A DNA stretch of 64,000 bases. Source: an uncultured Porphyromonadaceae bacterium (GTDB lineage: Bacteria > Bacteroidota > Bacteroidia > Bacteroidales > Muribaculaceae). The first letter of the stretch is position 1; every line of letters begins with the position of its first letter. The translations under genes and the position numbers were made by a program. The stretch spans positions 1 to 64,000 of the forward strand of contig URTA01000008.1 of NCBI GenBank assembly GCA_900550645.1, read 5' to 3'. Below, one piece after another: positions 1 through 8,619 of this stretch. A model generated the notes under the pieces. That model saw only the letters and a program-made list of their open reading frames with translations. It did no database searches and was not told the DNA's origin.

Positions 1-107
1 TATAAAATAAGGCGAATCTTGAAACAGTCCCCCAAAGTTAAATGAAAGAGCCGTGCTTGCAGACGATAATAATGACCGCAAATGCCCATTATGTGGATAA
101 TTATAAG

Positions 108-115
108 TATCTTTG
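108..115 (+). promoter_or_regulatory. -7 box of a Bacteroidetes promoter
   Basis: TATCTTTG matches the Bacteroidetes -7 consensus TAnnTTTG and lies 62 bases before the start codon at 178. No good TTTG box is seen 19-20 bases upstream. The predicted transcript start is near 120. The first 177 bases otherwise hold no gene I can support. A TAACTTTG on the minus strand (33-40) could belong to a gene off the left end. Confidence 0.5.
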
Positions 116-177
116 CAACACGCACCTCGCCATTTGGCTACCGGGCGTATTTATCATTAACAGACAAATCAACGAAT

Positions 178-834
178 ATGCGAAAAATCTTCCTTTTCAT
201 CGCCGCTTGCGCCGCCCTGTGCTGCGGCGCGTCGCTGGCGCAAAGCGGCGGCTCTGCCCGCTGCGCTTCTCACGCTGACCAGTACGAGTATATCGACACG
301 CTCGAGTATGACATGGACTCCGTGGTGGTATATGACGAAGACATATACGCCGATATGGATACGGCCTGGGTGGCTGTGGACTCTGTCCCAGAGGAGGACA
401 TCGTCTGGGTCGAAACTGACAGCACCGGCTATGCCGAGCAGACGCTTCCTTTCACCGCTGAGGAGATAAACGCCCTCACTCCGCTGGAGTACGACCCCGA
501 GGTGTTTGAGGACATGAACGAGGATGAGCTGATGATGTTCGCAGCACTCTTCTCCGACGACCCAAACGTTTACTGGGCACTGGCGCAGGCAGTGCAGTCC
601 TCCCCCACTGCCGGCGAGCGCGGCGAGGCCACGTTGCAATACATCATCATGGCTGCCAAGGGTGGATGCGTGCCGGCCATGAGGGCAATGGCAAACATAC
701 TGGTTAGCTTTGACGACATCACCGAGGAGTACCGCAACGTTGCGCGAGCCCTGTTCTACAAGGCTGCCGAGGGTGGCGACGAGTACAGCCAGGAGGTCGT
801 CAGCCTGTACGAAGAGAAGATGTCGCGCAGATGA
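178..834 (+). CDS. Secreted Sel1-like repeat protein
   Basis: This 218-residue protein opens with a signal peptide (MRKIFLFIAACAALCCGASLA, cleavage probably after about residue 21). A strongly acidic, Tyr/Asp-rich stretch follows to about residue 140. The C-terminal third (about 145-215) has the alanine- and glycine-rich helical pattern of Sel1/TPR-like repeats (for example AAKGGCVPAMRAMANIL and ALFYKAAEGGDEYSQEVV). Such repeats usually mediate protein-protein contacts in the periplasm or at the envelope; no catalytic motif is visible. An upstream in-frame ATG at 82 would add residues before the signal peptide, so I chose the ATG at 178, which begins a proper signal sequence. The gene sits 53 bases before the large secreted protein gene, and the two may be co-transcribed. 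Specific function is unknown. Confidence 0.75.
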   Translation: MRKIFLFIAACAALCCGASLAQSGGSARCASHADQYEYIDTLEYDMDSVVVYDEDIYADMDTAWVAVDSVPEEDIVWVETDSTGYAEQTLPFTAEEINALTPLEYDPEVFEDMNEDELMMFAALFSDDPNVYWALAQAVQSSPTAGERGEATLQYIIMAAKGGCVPAMRAMANILVSFDDITEEYRNVARALFYKAAEGGDEYSQEVVSLYEEKMSRR

Positions 835-887
835 AAGCCAGTGTGCGGACTGTAAACGATTAATCTAACTCTATACACCATAAGACA

Positions 888-3800
888 ATGAAACGATTTC
901 TCATCCCGCTCATGCTCGCTTGCGGCTTGATGCCTCTGGCGGCGCAGACGGGAACCCCGGAGCAGACACGCTGCCGAGGCAACAGAGCCGTGCAGCTCAT
1001 CCCCTCCTCTACCCGCTTGCCCGGGCCGGACGGCGGCGATGCTGCCGACGTGGCTGTACGCCGCGCTCCGGTGCGCCGTCTTGAGGGCGTGCCGCCGGTG
1101 AAAGTGCGCCTCGGTGCGATGAAGACCTACGACAGCAGCTGGACCGACAGCGACGATGCGGGCTTCTACATCATCGATGCAAATGACGGCTCGATGACTT
1201 TGCAGCACGCCAATTCGACATTTTCGACAGTCATTGCTGCGGTCAAGAAAGGGGAGACGATGTATTGCATCTCCACCTCCGAAGACCTCGAGCATGTTTA
1301 CTACAACCAGTATTCCGCCTCGACGTGGAACAGCATCGGCACCAAGCAGGAGATTGACCTGGTCAACGTGGCTGCCGACCTGACATACGACGAGAAGACC
1401 GGACAGGTGTACGGCTTCTTCTATACAGAAGACGATTACCAGCCTGAATACAAGAAATTCGCGAAATTCAGCCTCACTACCGCCGAGGCGACTCAATTGC
1501 GCCTCATGGAGCGCGAGGTCTACGCCTGCGCCGCCGACGGCGACGGCACGATATACTGGCTGTCATCAACGCAGTTAGGCGAAGTCGATGCTCAGGGCAA
1601 GGACTTCGACTATCTGTTCGGTCCGAAAGTGTATCCCGAGCGGCGCAATACCATGGCTTACGACCCCACGACGGGGCTGCTCTACGCACTGGTGACCACG
1701 GAGCAGATGCAGGGCGGCGTGAGGTCATACATCTCCTCGCTCTACAGCATCGACCCGGTGTCTAAGGCCGTGACGCAGATACGCCAGTTCCCCACCGAGC
1801 AGGGCTTCGCAGGGCTGTATGTGCTGCCTCTCGAGATAGCCGACGACGCTCCGGGTCAGGTCTCTGACGTGTCGTTCTCATTCACCGGCGACACTCCGCC
1901 GCAGGGCACGGTGACGCTCACCGCCCCGACAAAGACGCACATCGGCGGCACGCTCACAGGACCGCTGACAATAATCATCGAGGTGGGCGGCGTGGAACAC
2001 GCCATTTATGACGTGCAGCCCGGGGCGCGTGTCACCTCCGAGGCGTACACGTTTGCCGAAGGGACGCAGCAGGTGACAATAACCGTAGCCAACAGCACCG
2101 ACCGTGGCGAGGCTCTGGCAATGGAGGTGTTTGCCGGGCGCGACATCCCCGCAGCCCCCGCCTCCGTGACGCTGACGCAGAACGAGGCCGGCAAGCCGCA
2201 CATCTCGTGGACTGCCGTGACCGCAGGCGCGTCCAACGGCGCGATTGACGCAGCCTCGCTGCGCTACCGTGTGGTGCGCGTGACAGACAACGTCACCGTG
2301 GCTGACAACCTTACTGCAACGGAATATACCGACGAGGCATACGTCTCCAACGGCCGCGCCGTGAGCTATGACGTATATGCTGCTACCGTTGACGGCGAGG
2401 GTGCGCCCACGCGCTCCAACAGGCTCGCCATAGGCGTGGAATGTACCGTCCCCTTTGCCGAGACATTCGACACTGCCGACGATGCCGACCTGTGGACTGT
2501 TGAAGACCTCAACGGCGGCGCGACGTGGCAGTATTCCGCCTCGTCCAAGCATATATACTACAAGTATGACGAGAACCGCCTCCCCGGCGACGACTGGCTC
2601 TATTCGCCGGCTATCCGCCTCGAGGCCGGCAAGATGTACATGCTTACCTACGATTACCGCTCCATGATGTCGAGCTATCCCGAGAGCTTCTCCGTGTCGC
2701 TTGGCAATGCCGCAACGTCGGCGGCCATGACGCGCCAGCTTGCCGACCACCCGCAGGTCAAGAGCGGCAAAGTCCCCGACAAGGGCACTGCGGCGTTCAG
2801 CGTCGAGGCTGACGGCCTGTACCACATAGGCTTCCACGAGACCAGCGCGCCCAATATGTACACCCTGACGCTCGACAACATCGCCCTGCGCGAAATCAGC
2901 GACAAAGTCCCCGCTGCGCCGGCTCTGGAAATCACGCCGGGCGAGGGCGGCGCATTGTCTGCCACAGTCACCGTAACTGCTCCGGCGACAGATGCCGACG
3001 GCGGCACGCTTGAGGACTTGCAGCGCGTGGTGCTGATGCGTGCCGACCGCGCCGAGGCTGTCAAGGAGTTCCCCTCCCCTGCCCCCGGCTCTGCGCTCTC
3101 ATTCACCGACACCGACATTACGGCTGACGGCAAGTACACATACTACGCATACGGCGTGAACGCCTCTGGCGAGGGCCCGGAGACCCGCGTCACCGCATAC
3201 ATAGGCAAGGACGACCCCGGCGCGGTGGAAAACCTCACGCTCGCCGACGTGGACGGCAAGCCTGTGCTGACATGGTCTGCCCCCACCACAGGGCGCAACG
3301 GCGGCTGGTTTGACGCTTCGGCCATGACATATACCGTCTACCGCTATTTTGGCAACTTCGACTGTCTGGCGCAGGGGCTGGAAGCCACTACGCTCACCGA
3401 CAGCGAGCTGGTCATACCCGACGGCGAGCAGCTCCCCGCCAGCTATGTGGTGCGTGCTGTGGCAGACGGCAAGAACGGTGTGGCCACGGAGTCGAACTAT
3501 GTGTTGTTCGGCACGCCCTACGCTGCTCCCCTCACCGAGAACTTTGCCGGCGCGGACATGGCTCTTTACCCCTGGATGAGCGTCACCGACGAGCCGCTGA
3601 ACTCCGCGTGGACGCTCGACGCTTCGGGGCGCAACCCTGTCGCCCTGGACTATTCCGGCGACCAGGGTCTTGCCACGTTCCACAGTGCCGGTGAGGTCGA
3701 GAGCGGCATCGGTTCATGGTTCATCTCGCCTAAAATCTCGCTTTCAGCTATGGAAAGCCCTGTCGCCTCGTTTGCGTTGTACCACAGCCATATCGACGGC

Positions 3801-5393
3801 GTGACGAGCGCGGAGACAGTGCAGCTGTTCGCTTCTGTCGAGGGTGCGGACTATGTAGCCCTCTCCCCTGCCTACGACCGCGACAACGGCACAACGGGGT
3901 GGAAACGCCATTCCGTAGACATCTCGCAGCTGCCCCGTGACAAATGGGTTCGTTTCGCCTTCAAGGGGACTACCGCTTGCGGCGCGGACATGTATCTCGA
4001 CGCATTCTCCATTGAGGAGGGCTGCGCCATAGATGCAGCTGTGACGGCAGCGCAAGGCCCGCTGCGCATCGCTGCCGGCGAACAGGCAGACTATGTGCTG
4101 ACTGTCAACAACTACGGCATTGAGGACATCCCTGCTGGCACAGTTACAATGGCAGAGCAAGGAGGCGAGACTGCCACTGCAGAGCTGCCCGCGATACCTG
4201 CCGGCGAGCGTGTGCAGGTGTCGATGAGCCGCACATTCGCGCAGGGACGGCATGACCTGACGTTCAGCGTAAGCGTGCAGGGCGACGGCAATGCCGCCAA
4301 CAATACGCTGCTGCTCACTGTCAATGCCACAGAACCCCTGTTCCCCTCTCCCACTGCCTTCACAGGCATGCAGAACGCCGACGGCGCAGTGGAGCTGTTC
4401 TGGCAGCCCGCTACGGCTCGTGGCGCGGTGACGGACGATTTCGAGAGCTACGAGGACTGGGCTATCGACGGCATCGGCGAGTGGCTCATGGCTGACCGCG
4501 ACTACGACCAGACCGTGTACATCAACGCCGGAAGCGTTATCCCCGGCGCGATGACCACATACCCCAACTGTACCGCCCCCAAGGCGTGGCAGGTGTGCAA
4601 TGCAGCGGCAATGGGCATAAACATCTGGGCAGAGGGTACGCCTCATAGCGGCGACAAGATGCTCATGGCATCAGCGTCTATCAACTATGTCAACTCCGAC
4701 TGGGCTATCTCGCCCATGCTCAACGGACAGCAGCAGACACTCTCGTTCTACGCCAAGGCGTTCACCTCGCAGGACACCCCTGCGGAGCGTATGCGCGTAC
4801 TGTACTCCACAGGCAGCACCGTTCCCGAGGAGTTCATCGCGCTGCACACTGCCGACTATATCGAAGTGCCTGACAGCTGGACAGAATACCGTTACGCCTT
4901 GCCCGAGGGCGCACGCCGCTTTGCGGTGCAGTGCGTCAGTGACGGCGCGTTTGCCCTGTTCCTCGATGACGTGACCTACAATGACTGCACCGTCCCCGTA
5001 TGCACGCTCACCGGCTACGAGGTGCTGCGCGAGGGCGAGGTGATAGCCATTGTACAGGAGCCGCGTTACACCGACACTTCTGTCCCCGAGGGTGACAAGG
5101 CGCAGTATGCAGTCCGCGCCATTTATGACAAGGGCGTGTCGGCTGCGGCAGAGGCTACAGTGCAGCTTAGCGGCATCAGCGGCATCGGTGGTGACGGCAT
5201 CGCGGTCGCTGTCGAGGGACGTGACATCGTCGTAACCGGCGCGGCAGGACAGGCAGTTACACTTGCAGCCGCCGACGGCAAGATAGTCAGCTGCATCGCT
5301 TCAGCCGCCGATAGCGAGCGCATCAGCGTCGCGGAGCAAGGCATCTACATACTGCGCGTCGGCACATTCGTCCGCAAGGTGGCAGTGCGCTGA
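888..5393 (+). CDS. Large secreted FN3 / choice-of-anchor-J protein with T9SS-type tail
   Basis: This 1501-residue protein has a signal peptide (residues 1-20, MKRFLIPLMLACGLMPLAAQ). Residues of about 80-310 look like a beta-propeller-type region with repeated YDPTTGLLYAL-like strands. After that come FN3-like domains (about 420-515, 670-770, 775-870, 1365-1430) alternating with jelly-roll choice-of-anchor-J modules (about 520-665, 880-1040, 1170-1355), and a CARDB-like adhesive domain near 1045-1150. The last 70 residues have the pattern of a Por/T9SS sorting tail: GIYILRVG followed by a terminal KVAVR. Proteins of this kind are exported by type IX secretion and attached to the surface or released; most are uncharacterised adhesins or binding proteins. 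No hydrolase motif is visible. A strong hairpin terminator follows 25 bases after the stop codon. Confidence 0.8.
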   Translation: MKRFLIPLMLACGLMPLAAQTGTPEQTRCRGNRAVQLIPSSTRLPGPDGGDAADVAVRRAPVRRLEGVPPVKVRLGAMKTYDSSWTDSDDAGFYIIDANDGSMTLQHANSTFSTVIAAVKKGETMYCISTSEDLEHVYYNQYSASTWNSIGTKQEIDLVNVAADLTYDEKTGQVYGFFYTEDDYQPEYKKFAKFSLTTAEATQLRLMEREVYACAADGDGTIYWLSSTQLGEVDAQGKDFDYLFGPKVYPERRNTMAYDPTTGLLYALVTTEQMQGGVRSYISSLYSIDPVSKAVTQIRQFPTEQGFAGLYVLPLEIADDAPGQVSDVSFSFTGDTPPQGTVTLTAPTKTHIGGTLTGPLTIIIEVGGVEHAIYDVQPGARVTSEAYTFAEGTQQVTITVANSTDRGEALAMEVFAGRDIPAAPASVTLTQNEAGKPHISWTAVTAGASNGAIDAASLRYRVVRVTDNVTVADNLTATEYTDEAYVSNGRAVSYDVYAATVDGEGAPTRSNRLAIGVECTVPFAETFDTADDADLWTVEDLNGGATWQYSASSKHIYYKYDENRLPGDDWLYSPAIRLEAGKMYMLTYDYRSMMSSYPESFSVSLGNAATSAAMTRQLADHPQVKSGKVPDKGTAAFSVEADGLYHIGFHETSAPNMYTLTLDNIALREISDKVPAAPALEITPGEGGALSATVTVTAPATDADGGTLEDLQRVVLMRADRAEAVKEFPSPAPGSALSFTDTDITADGKYTYYAYGVNASGEGPETRVTAYIGKDDPGAVENLTLADVDGKPVLTWSAPTTGRNGGWFDASAMTYTVYRYFGNFDCLAQGLEATTLTDSELVIPDGEQLPASYVVRAVADGKNGVATESNYVLFGTPYAAPLTENFAGADMALYPWMSVTDEPLNSAWTLDASGRNPVALDYSGDQGLATFHSAGEVESGIGSWFISPKISLSAMESPVASFALYHSHIDGVTSAETVQLFASVEGADYVALSPAYDRDNGTTGWKRHSVDISQLPRDKWVRFAFKGTTACGADMYLDAFSIEEGCAIDAAVTAAQGPLRIAAGEQADYVLTVNNYGIEDIPAGTVTMAEQGGETATAELPAIPAGERVQVSMSRTFAQGRHDLTFSVSVQGDGNAANNTLLLTVNATEPLFPSPTAFTGMQNADGAVELFWQPATARGAVTDDFESYEDWAIDGIGEWLMADRDYDQTVYINAGSVIPGAMTTYPNCTAPKAWQVCNAAAMGINIWAEGTPHSGDKMLMASASINYVNSDWAISPMLNGQQQTLSFYAKAFTSQDTPAERMRVLYSTGSTVPEEFIALHTADYIEVPDSWTEYRYALPEGARRFAVQCVSDGAFALFLDDVTYNDCTVPVCTLTGYEVLREGEVIAIVQEPRYTDTSVPEGDKAQYAVRAIYDKGVSAAAEATVQLSGISGIGGDGIAVAVEGRDIVVTGAAGQAVTLAAADGKIVSCIASAADSERISVAEQGIYILRVGTFVRKVAVR

Positions 5394-5417
5394 CCCTGAA
5401 ACGGCATTACACTATAT

Positions 5418-5455
5418 AAGAGCAGGGCGTGCCATTTGCGGCACGCCCTGCTCTT
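5418..5455. terminator. Bidirectional intrinsic terminator
   Basis: A 16-bp perfect stem (5418-5433 paired with 5440-5455) with a 6-base loop sits between two convergent genes (stop codons at 5393 and 5481). Its GC-rich core AGCAGGGCGTGCC is flanked by A/T on both sides, as expected for a terminator serving both strands. Confidence 0.85.
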
Positions 5456-5480
5456 TATATCGTATGAATGTGTTTATGTG

Positions 5481-6554
5481 TCAGGAGGCGAGGAGCTGGC
5501 GGAGGTACTTGACGCGGATGCCGTAGTTGAAGCCCTGCGTGCCGTTGATGCCCGCGAAGTTGATAGCCACGAGCTGCCCCTGGAGGTTGACTACGGGCGA
5601 GCCGCTGCTGCCTGGCAGTGCGGGTATGGAGTACATGATGCGGTCGGCTGTACGCTGGCTCACTGCGCCGCTGTTGAACTGCGACTTTATGCCCTCGTTG
5701 GTGAGCGCAAGCTGCGGGCCGAGGTTGAAGCCGGTCATAAAGAGGCGGCTGTTCTTGTCTTCCTTTATCTTGCCGATTAGTTTCTCCTTGAACGTGTAGT
5801 CCTCGAGCGGGTCGCTCTCCCCCACCTGGAATATGTAGTGTCCCTCGGGGGTGCGCTTGTCCTTGAGCTGTATTATGGCGAGGTCATGCTCGGCATCTGT
5901 CTTGGTGACGACACACTGTATGAAGTCAGTCGATGAGGTGACGTGCGTGTCGTTGTATGCTATGCTTATCTGGTTGTGGTATGTTATTTCGGACTGGCTC
6001 GTGTTGATGTTGTCCAGTGCGTTGTAGTATGCCTCGCACTCCTGCATTTCGGAGGCGAGCTGCTGCTCTGCTTGCTGTAGGGTGTTGTAGTCTGATACGC
6101 TTACGCTTTCGTCGTACATGGCGTACATCCGCGCCTGTGCTATCTGCTGGTAATTGGAGTTCAACTCGTTGTAGTATTCAACGATTGCAGACTTGAGGTA
6201 TTCGAGTATCTGGTCAACGTTCTTGTTGATGTCTTTCTCTCGAGCCGTAGATGCCACGACATGGTTGTTGGTGGCTATCTCGCCGTGTTCGGAAACGAAA
6301 AAGCCTGTGCCGTAGTGCGTTGCGGGCTGGACGCTGTCGAGTTCGGTGGCTATGCCGGAGATTCCCTCTTCCTCGTTGTAGTCGGAGAAGTACAGCGACT
6401 CGCCGTTGGAGAGGGTCACTTCGTAGAAGCTCTCGTTCTGCACGAGTACTACTCCGGACGAGGTCATCTGCTCAATCTCCTTTTCAGACATATTGCTGCA
6501 GGCCGTGGTGAGTGCGGCGAGCATCAACGCGATTAGTGCGTAGAGTTTATTCAT
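5481..6554 (-). CDS. Lipoprotein trypsin-like (S1C-type) serine protease
   Basis: This 357-residue protein has a lipoprotein signal (lipobox LTTAC, Cys19), so it should be anchored in the envelope. The chymotrypsin-fold catalytic triad is legible: His98 in ATNNHVV, Asp224 in DAEHDLAIIQL and Ser317 in PGSSGSPV. There is no PDZ domain, unlike DegP/HtrA. Between His and Asp lies an insertion of about 110 residues (about 102-212) that is helical and rich in Gln, Glu and Tyr and may form a coiled coil. The gene is 37 bases downstream of pdxB on the same strand and ends at the bidirectional terminator, so it is probably the last gene of that run. The substrate is unknown; a quality-control protease is one option. 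Confidence 0.78.
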   Translation of the reverse strand: MNKLYALIALMLAALTTACSNMSEKEIEQMTSSGVVLVQNESFYEVTLSNGESLYFSDYNEEEGISGIATELDSVQPATHYGTGFFVSEHGEIATNNHVVASTAREKDINKNVDQILEYLKSAIVEYYNELNSNYQQIAQARMYAMYDESVSVSDYNTLQQAEQQLASEMQECEAYYNALDNINTSQSEITYHNQISIAYNDTHVTSSTDFIQCVVTKTDAEHDLAIIQLKDKRTPEGHYIFQVGESDPLEDYTFKEKLIGKIKEDKNSRLFMTGFNLGPQLALTNEGIKSQFNSGAVSQRTADRIMYSIPALPGSSGSPVVNLQGQLVAINFAGINGTQGFNYGIRVKYLRQLLAS

Positions 6555-6591
6555 TTGCGTAAGTTTTTGGTTTTGTGTGTAATTATATATC

Positions 6592-7605
6592 TCATTTCAC
6601 CTCGGGGCGGAACGTGTATTCCGCCCTCAGGGTGTCAAATTTTTCGGGGTTTGCGAGCAGCTGGTCCATTACGGGTTGCGGGTCGAAGCTGTCTGCGATG
6701 GACTGAGCGTTAAGGCCTTCAGGGCATGTGTATGCCGGGGCGAGGCCTGACGTGTCGATGTCCCAGCCGAAGTGGCTGCGCAGTGCTTCGAGAGCCATGC
6801 GTGTGGCTCTTTGCTTCCCCTCGAGCGAGTAGCCGGCGATGTGGTAAGTGGCAGTGTCGGCGGCGCGGAGCAGGTCGCGGTTGATGTCTGGTTCGCCCTC
6901 CCAGGTGTCTATTACGGCGTGTATGCCGCGAGAGCGTATCGCGTCGAGGAGCGCGGCGTTGTCGGCTACAGGTCCTCTTGCGGCATTGACTATCCAGGCG
7001 CCAGGCCGCATCATCTGCAGCTCCCTCTCCCCTATCAGGTGGTATGTGGGGTGATTGCCGTCGCGAGTCATGGGAACGTGCAGCGTGACCACGTCGGACT
7101 GCTGAAGGAGCGTGTCGAGAGGCGTGTCGGGATATTGGAGCGAGCCGTCGGCGGCTTTCGGGGGGTCGCTGACGAGTATCCGTGCGCCGAGGCGCAACGC
7201 CCAGTCGGCGACGATGCTTCCCACGCCTCCGCAGCCCACGATGCCTATGGTGGTGTGTGCCGGGTCGATGCCGTGGCGTATCAGGCAACTCCATACGTAT
7301 TGTGCCACGCCGGGGGCGTTGCACGCTGGGGCGTTGACGGTCTTGATGCCCGCGCTATGGCACCATGGCAGGTCAAACTGATCCATGCCTATTGTGGCGG
7401 TGGCTATGATCTGCACGGTTGAGCCGGCGAGCAGCTCGGCGTTGCAGCGTGTGCGCGTGCGTATGACCATAGCGTCGGCATCGGCTACGAGCTGCGGTGT
7501 GAAGCCGAATTGCGGCACATAGACCGTGTCGGCAAACGGCTCGATGCGTCCGCGTATGAAGGGGATGTCGGAGTCGATGACTACTTTGGGGCGTTTCTCG
7601 TTCAT
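6592..7605 (-). CDS. pdxB: Erythronate-4-phosphate dehydrogenase
   Basis: This 337-residue cytoplasmic enzyme oxidises 4-phosphoerythronate in the deoxyxylulose-5-phosphate-dependent route to pyridoxal 5'-phosphate. It belongs to the D-isomer-specific 2-hydroxyacid dehydrogenase family. The NAD-binding glycine motif GCGGVG is at residues 124-129. The family signature with the substrate-binding Arg (IVNAARGPVADNAALL), the Glu of DTWEGEPDIN and the catalytic His of YHIAGYSLEGK follow in order. The open frame extends a further 114 codons upstream but that part is not homologous sequence. I chose the ATG at 7605, which overlaps the stop codon of the upstream membrane protein gene (ATGA), indicating translational coupling. 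Confidence 0.93.
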   Translation of the reverse strand: MNEKRPKVVIDSDIPFIRGRIEPFADTVYVPQFGFTPQLVADADAMVIRTRTRCNAELLAGSTVQIIATATIGMDQFDLPWCHSAGIKTVNAPACNAPGVAQYVWSCLIRHGIDPAHTTIGIVGCGGVGSIVADWALRLGARILVSDPPKAADGSLQYPDTPLDTLLQQSDVVTLHVPMTRDGNHPTYHLIGERELQMMRPGAWIVNAARGPVADNAALLDAIRSRGIHAVIDTWEGEPDINRDLLRAADTATYHIAGYSLEGKQRATRMALEALRSHFGWDIDTSGLAPAYTCPEGLNAQSIADSFDPQPVMDQLLANPEKFDTLRAEYTFRPEVK

Positions 7606-8552
7606 AATTGCATGATTTGCGTTACATAGAGTGCCGTGTAGACGGCGGAGAGGGTGAGGATGAGGGGTGTGGGCGACGTGTTGTTGTTTTCGCCTGTGAT
7701 GCCAGCGACGAAGAAGCCGGTCAGAAGGCTTACGGTGGGGACGTAGACGGCAAAGTTGGTATAGTCCACAGCCATGGCGATTGTCAAGACGGTGAGCAGC
7801 GTCCCTATGGCGCGGTTCTGCCGCATGATGAGTGTGCTGCGCGACGGCGGCGCCATGGCAGTGCGTATCATCAGCACGATGCCTGTGAGTGCTGTCAGCG
7901 CGGCTGCTGCGAGCGCGGCCCATTGGCTGGTGATGCCGCTCTCCCACATTTCGGGGAGGTGTATCTCAAATGGCGAAACCGCGCCGAATCCGAGCATTAT
8001 CGCCCATGGCGCGGCCAGCCCCATGAGATATGCCGCGAGGGTCTTGGCGTTGAGCTGGCCGAGGATTGCGGCTGCAGGGAGCAGGGCGAGCGCGAGTGGT
8101 ATGAAGGCGTATTGCGTCATCGCGCCGAAGGAGGCTGCGGAGGCTGCGAGAAACAGGGCTCTCGTAGCGTCGCGGTCGGCGCGCGGCAACAACTGCCACA
8201 GGGCGAGGACGGCTGCTGCTGCGAGCAGTGAGGCGGAGGAGAGCGAGACGGTGACAGCTGGGACGGCCGCCGTGGCTATGAGGAAGAACGTCGCGGGAAG
8301 TGCAGACGTGCCTGGCTCGAGGTTGCAGCGGCGGTTGAGCTGTATTGCGGCTATGCTGACAGCCCAGAGGACGGCGGCTTGCGCCATAAAGCCCCACAGC
8401 GGCTGTGTGAGCCACTGCGAGATGTCGGGAGGACAAAGGCATGCGTCGGTGCGCAACAGGGGCTGTGCGCCGCTGAAAAACGCGGTGACGGAGGCTGTGG
8501 CAGCTGCTGCAAGAGCCGCCAGGAAGCCTGGCATATCGTCTACTTTGCTCAT
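7602..8552 (-). CDS. Polytopic membrane protein of unknown function
   Basis: This 316-residue protein is almost entirely hydrophobic, with about eight or nine predicted membrane segments rich in Ala and Leu and only short loops. No transporter or enzyme motif is recognisable. In length and in placement next to purD it resembles the uncharacterised Bacteroidetes membrane family called DUF6427, but I cannot confirm that here. It lies between purD (67-base gap) and pdxB (4-base overlap), so it is probably transcribed with them. It is probably an inner-membrane protein; no function is proposed. Confidence 0.7.
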   Translation of the reverse strand: MSKVDDMPGFLAALAAAATASVTAFFSGAQPLLRTDACLCPPDISQWLTQPLWGFMAQAAVLWAVSIAAIQLNRRCNLEPGTSALPATFFLIATAAVPAVTVSLSSASLLAAAAVLALWQLLPRADRDATRALFLAASAASFGAMTQYAFIPLALALLPAAAILGQLNAKTLAAYLMGLAAPWAIMLGFGAVSPFEIHLPEMWESGITSQWAALAAAALTALTGIVLMIRTAMAPPSRSTLIMRQNRAIGTLLTVLTIAMAVDYTNFAVYVPTVSLLTGFFVAGITGENNNTSPTPLILTLSAVYTALYVTQIMQL

Positions 8553-8619
8553 TGTTGTCCGTTGTGCATATTGTCGGGGTTCTCGGAGTACTCGGAGAAC
8601 TCCGAGTGTCGTGTCGCGG

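Noticed and set aside
33..278. A 78-codon frame at 42-278 and a minus-strand -7 box at 33-40
   Set aside because: The frame is basic, Arg-rich and overlaps the signal peptide of the real gene in another phase. The -7 box has no -33 partner and any gene it serves lies outside the window.
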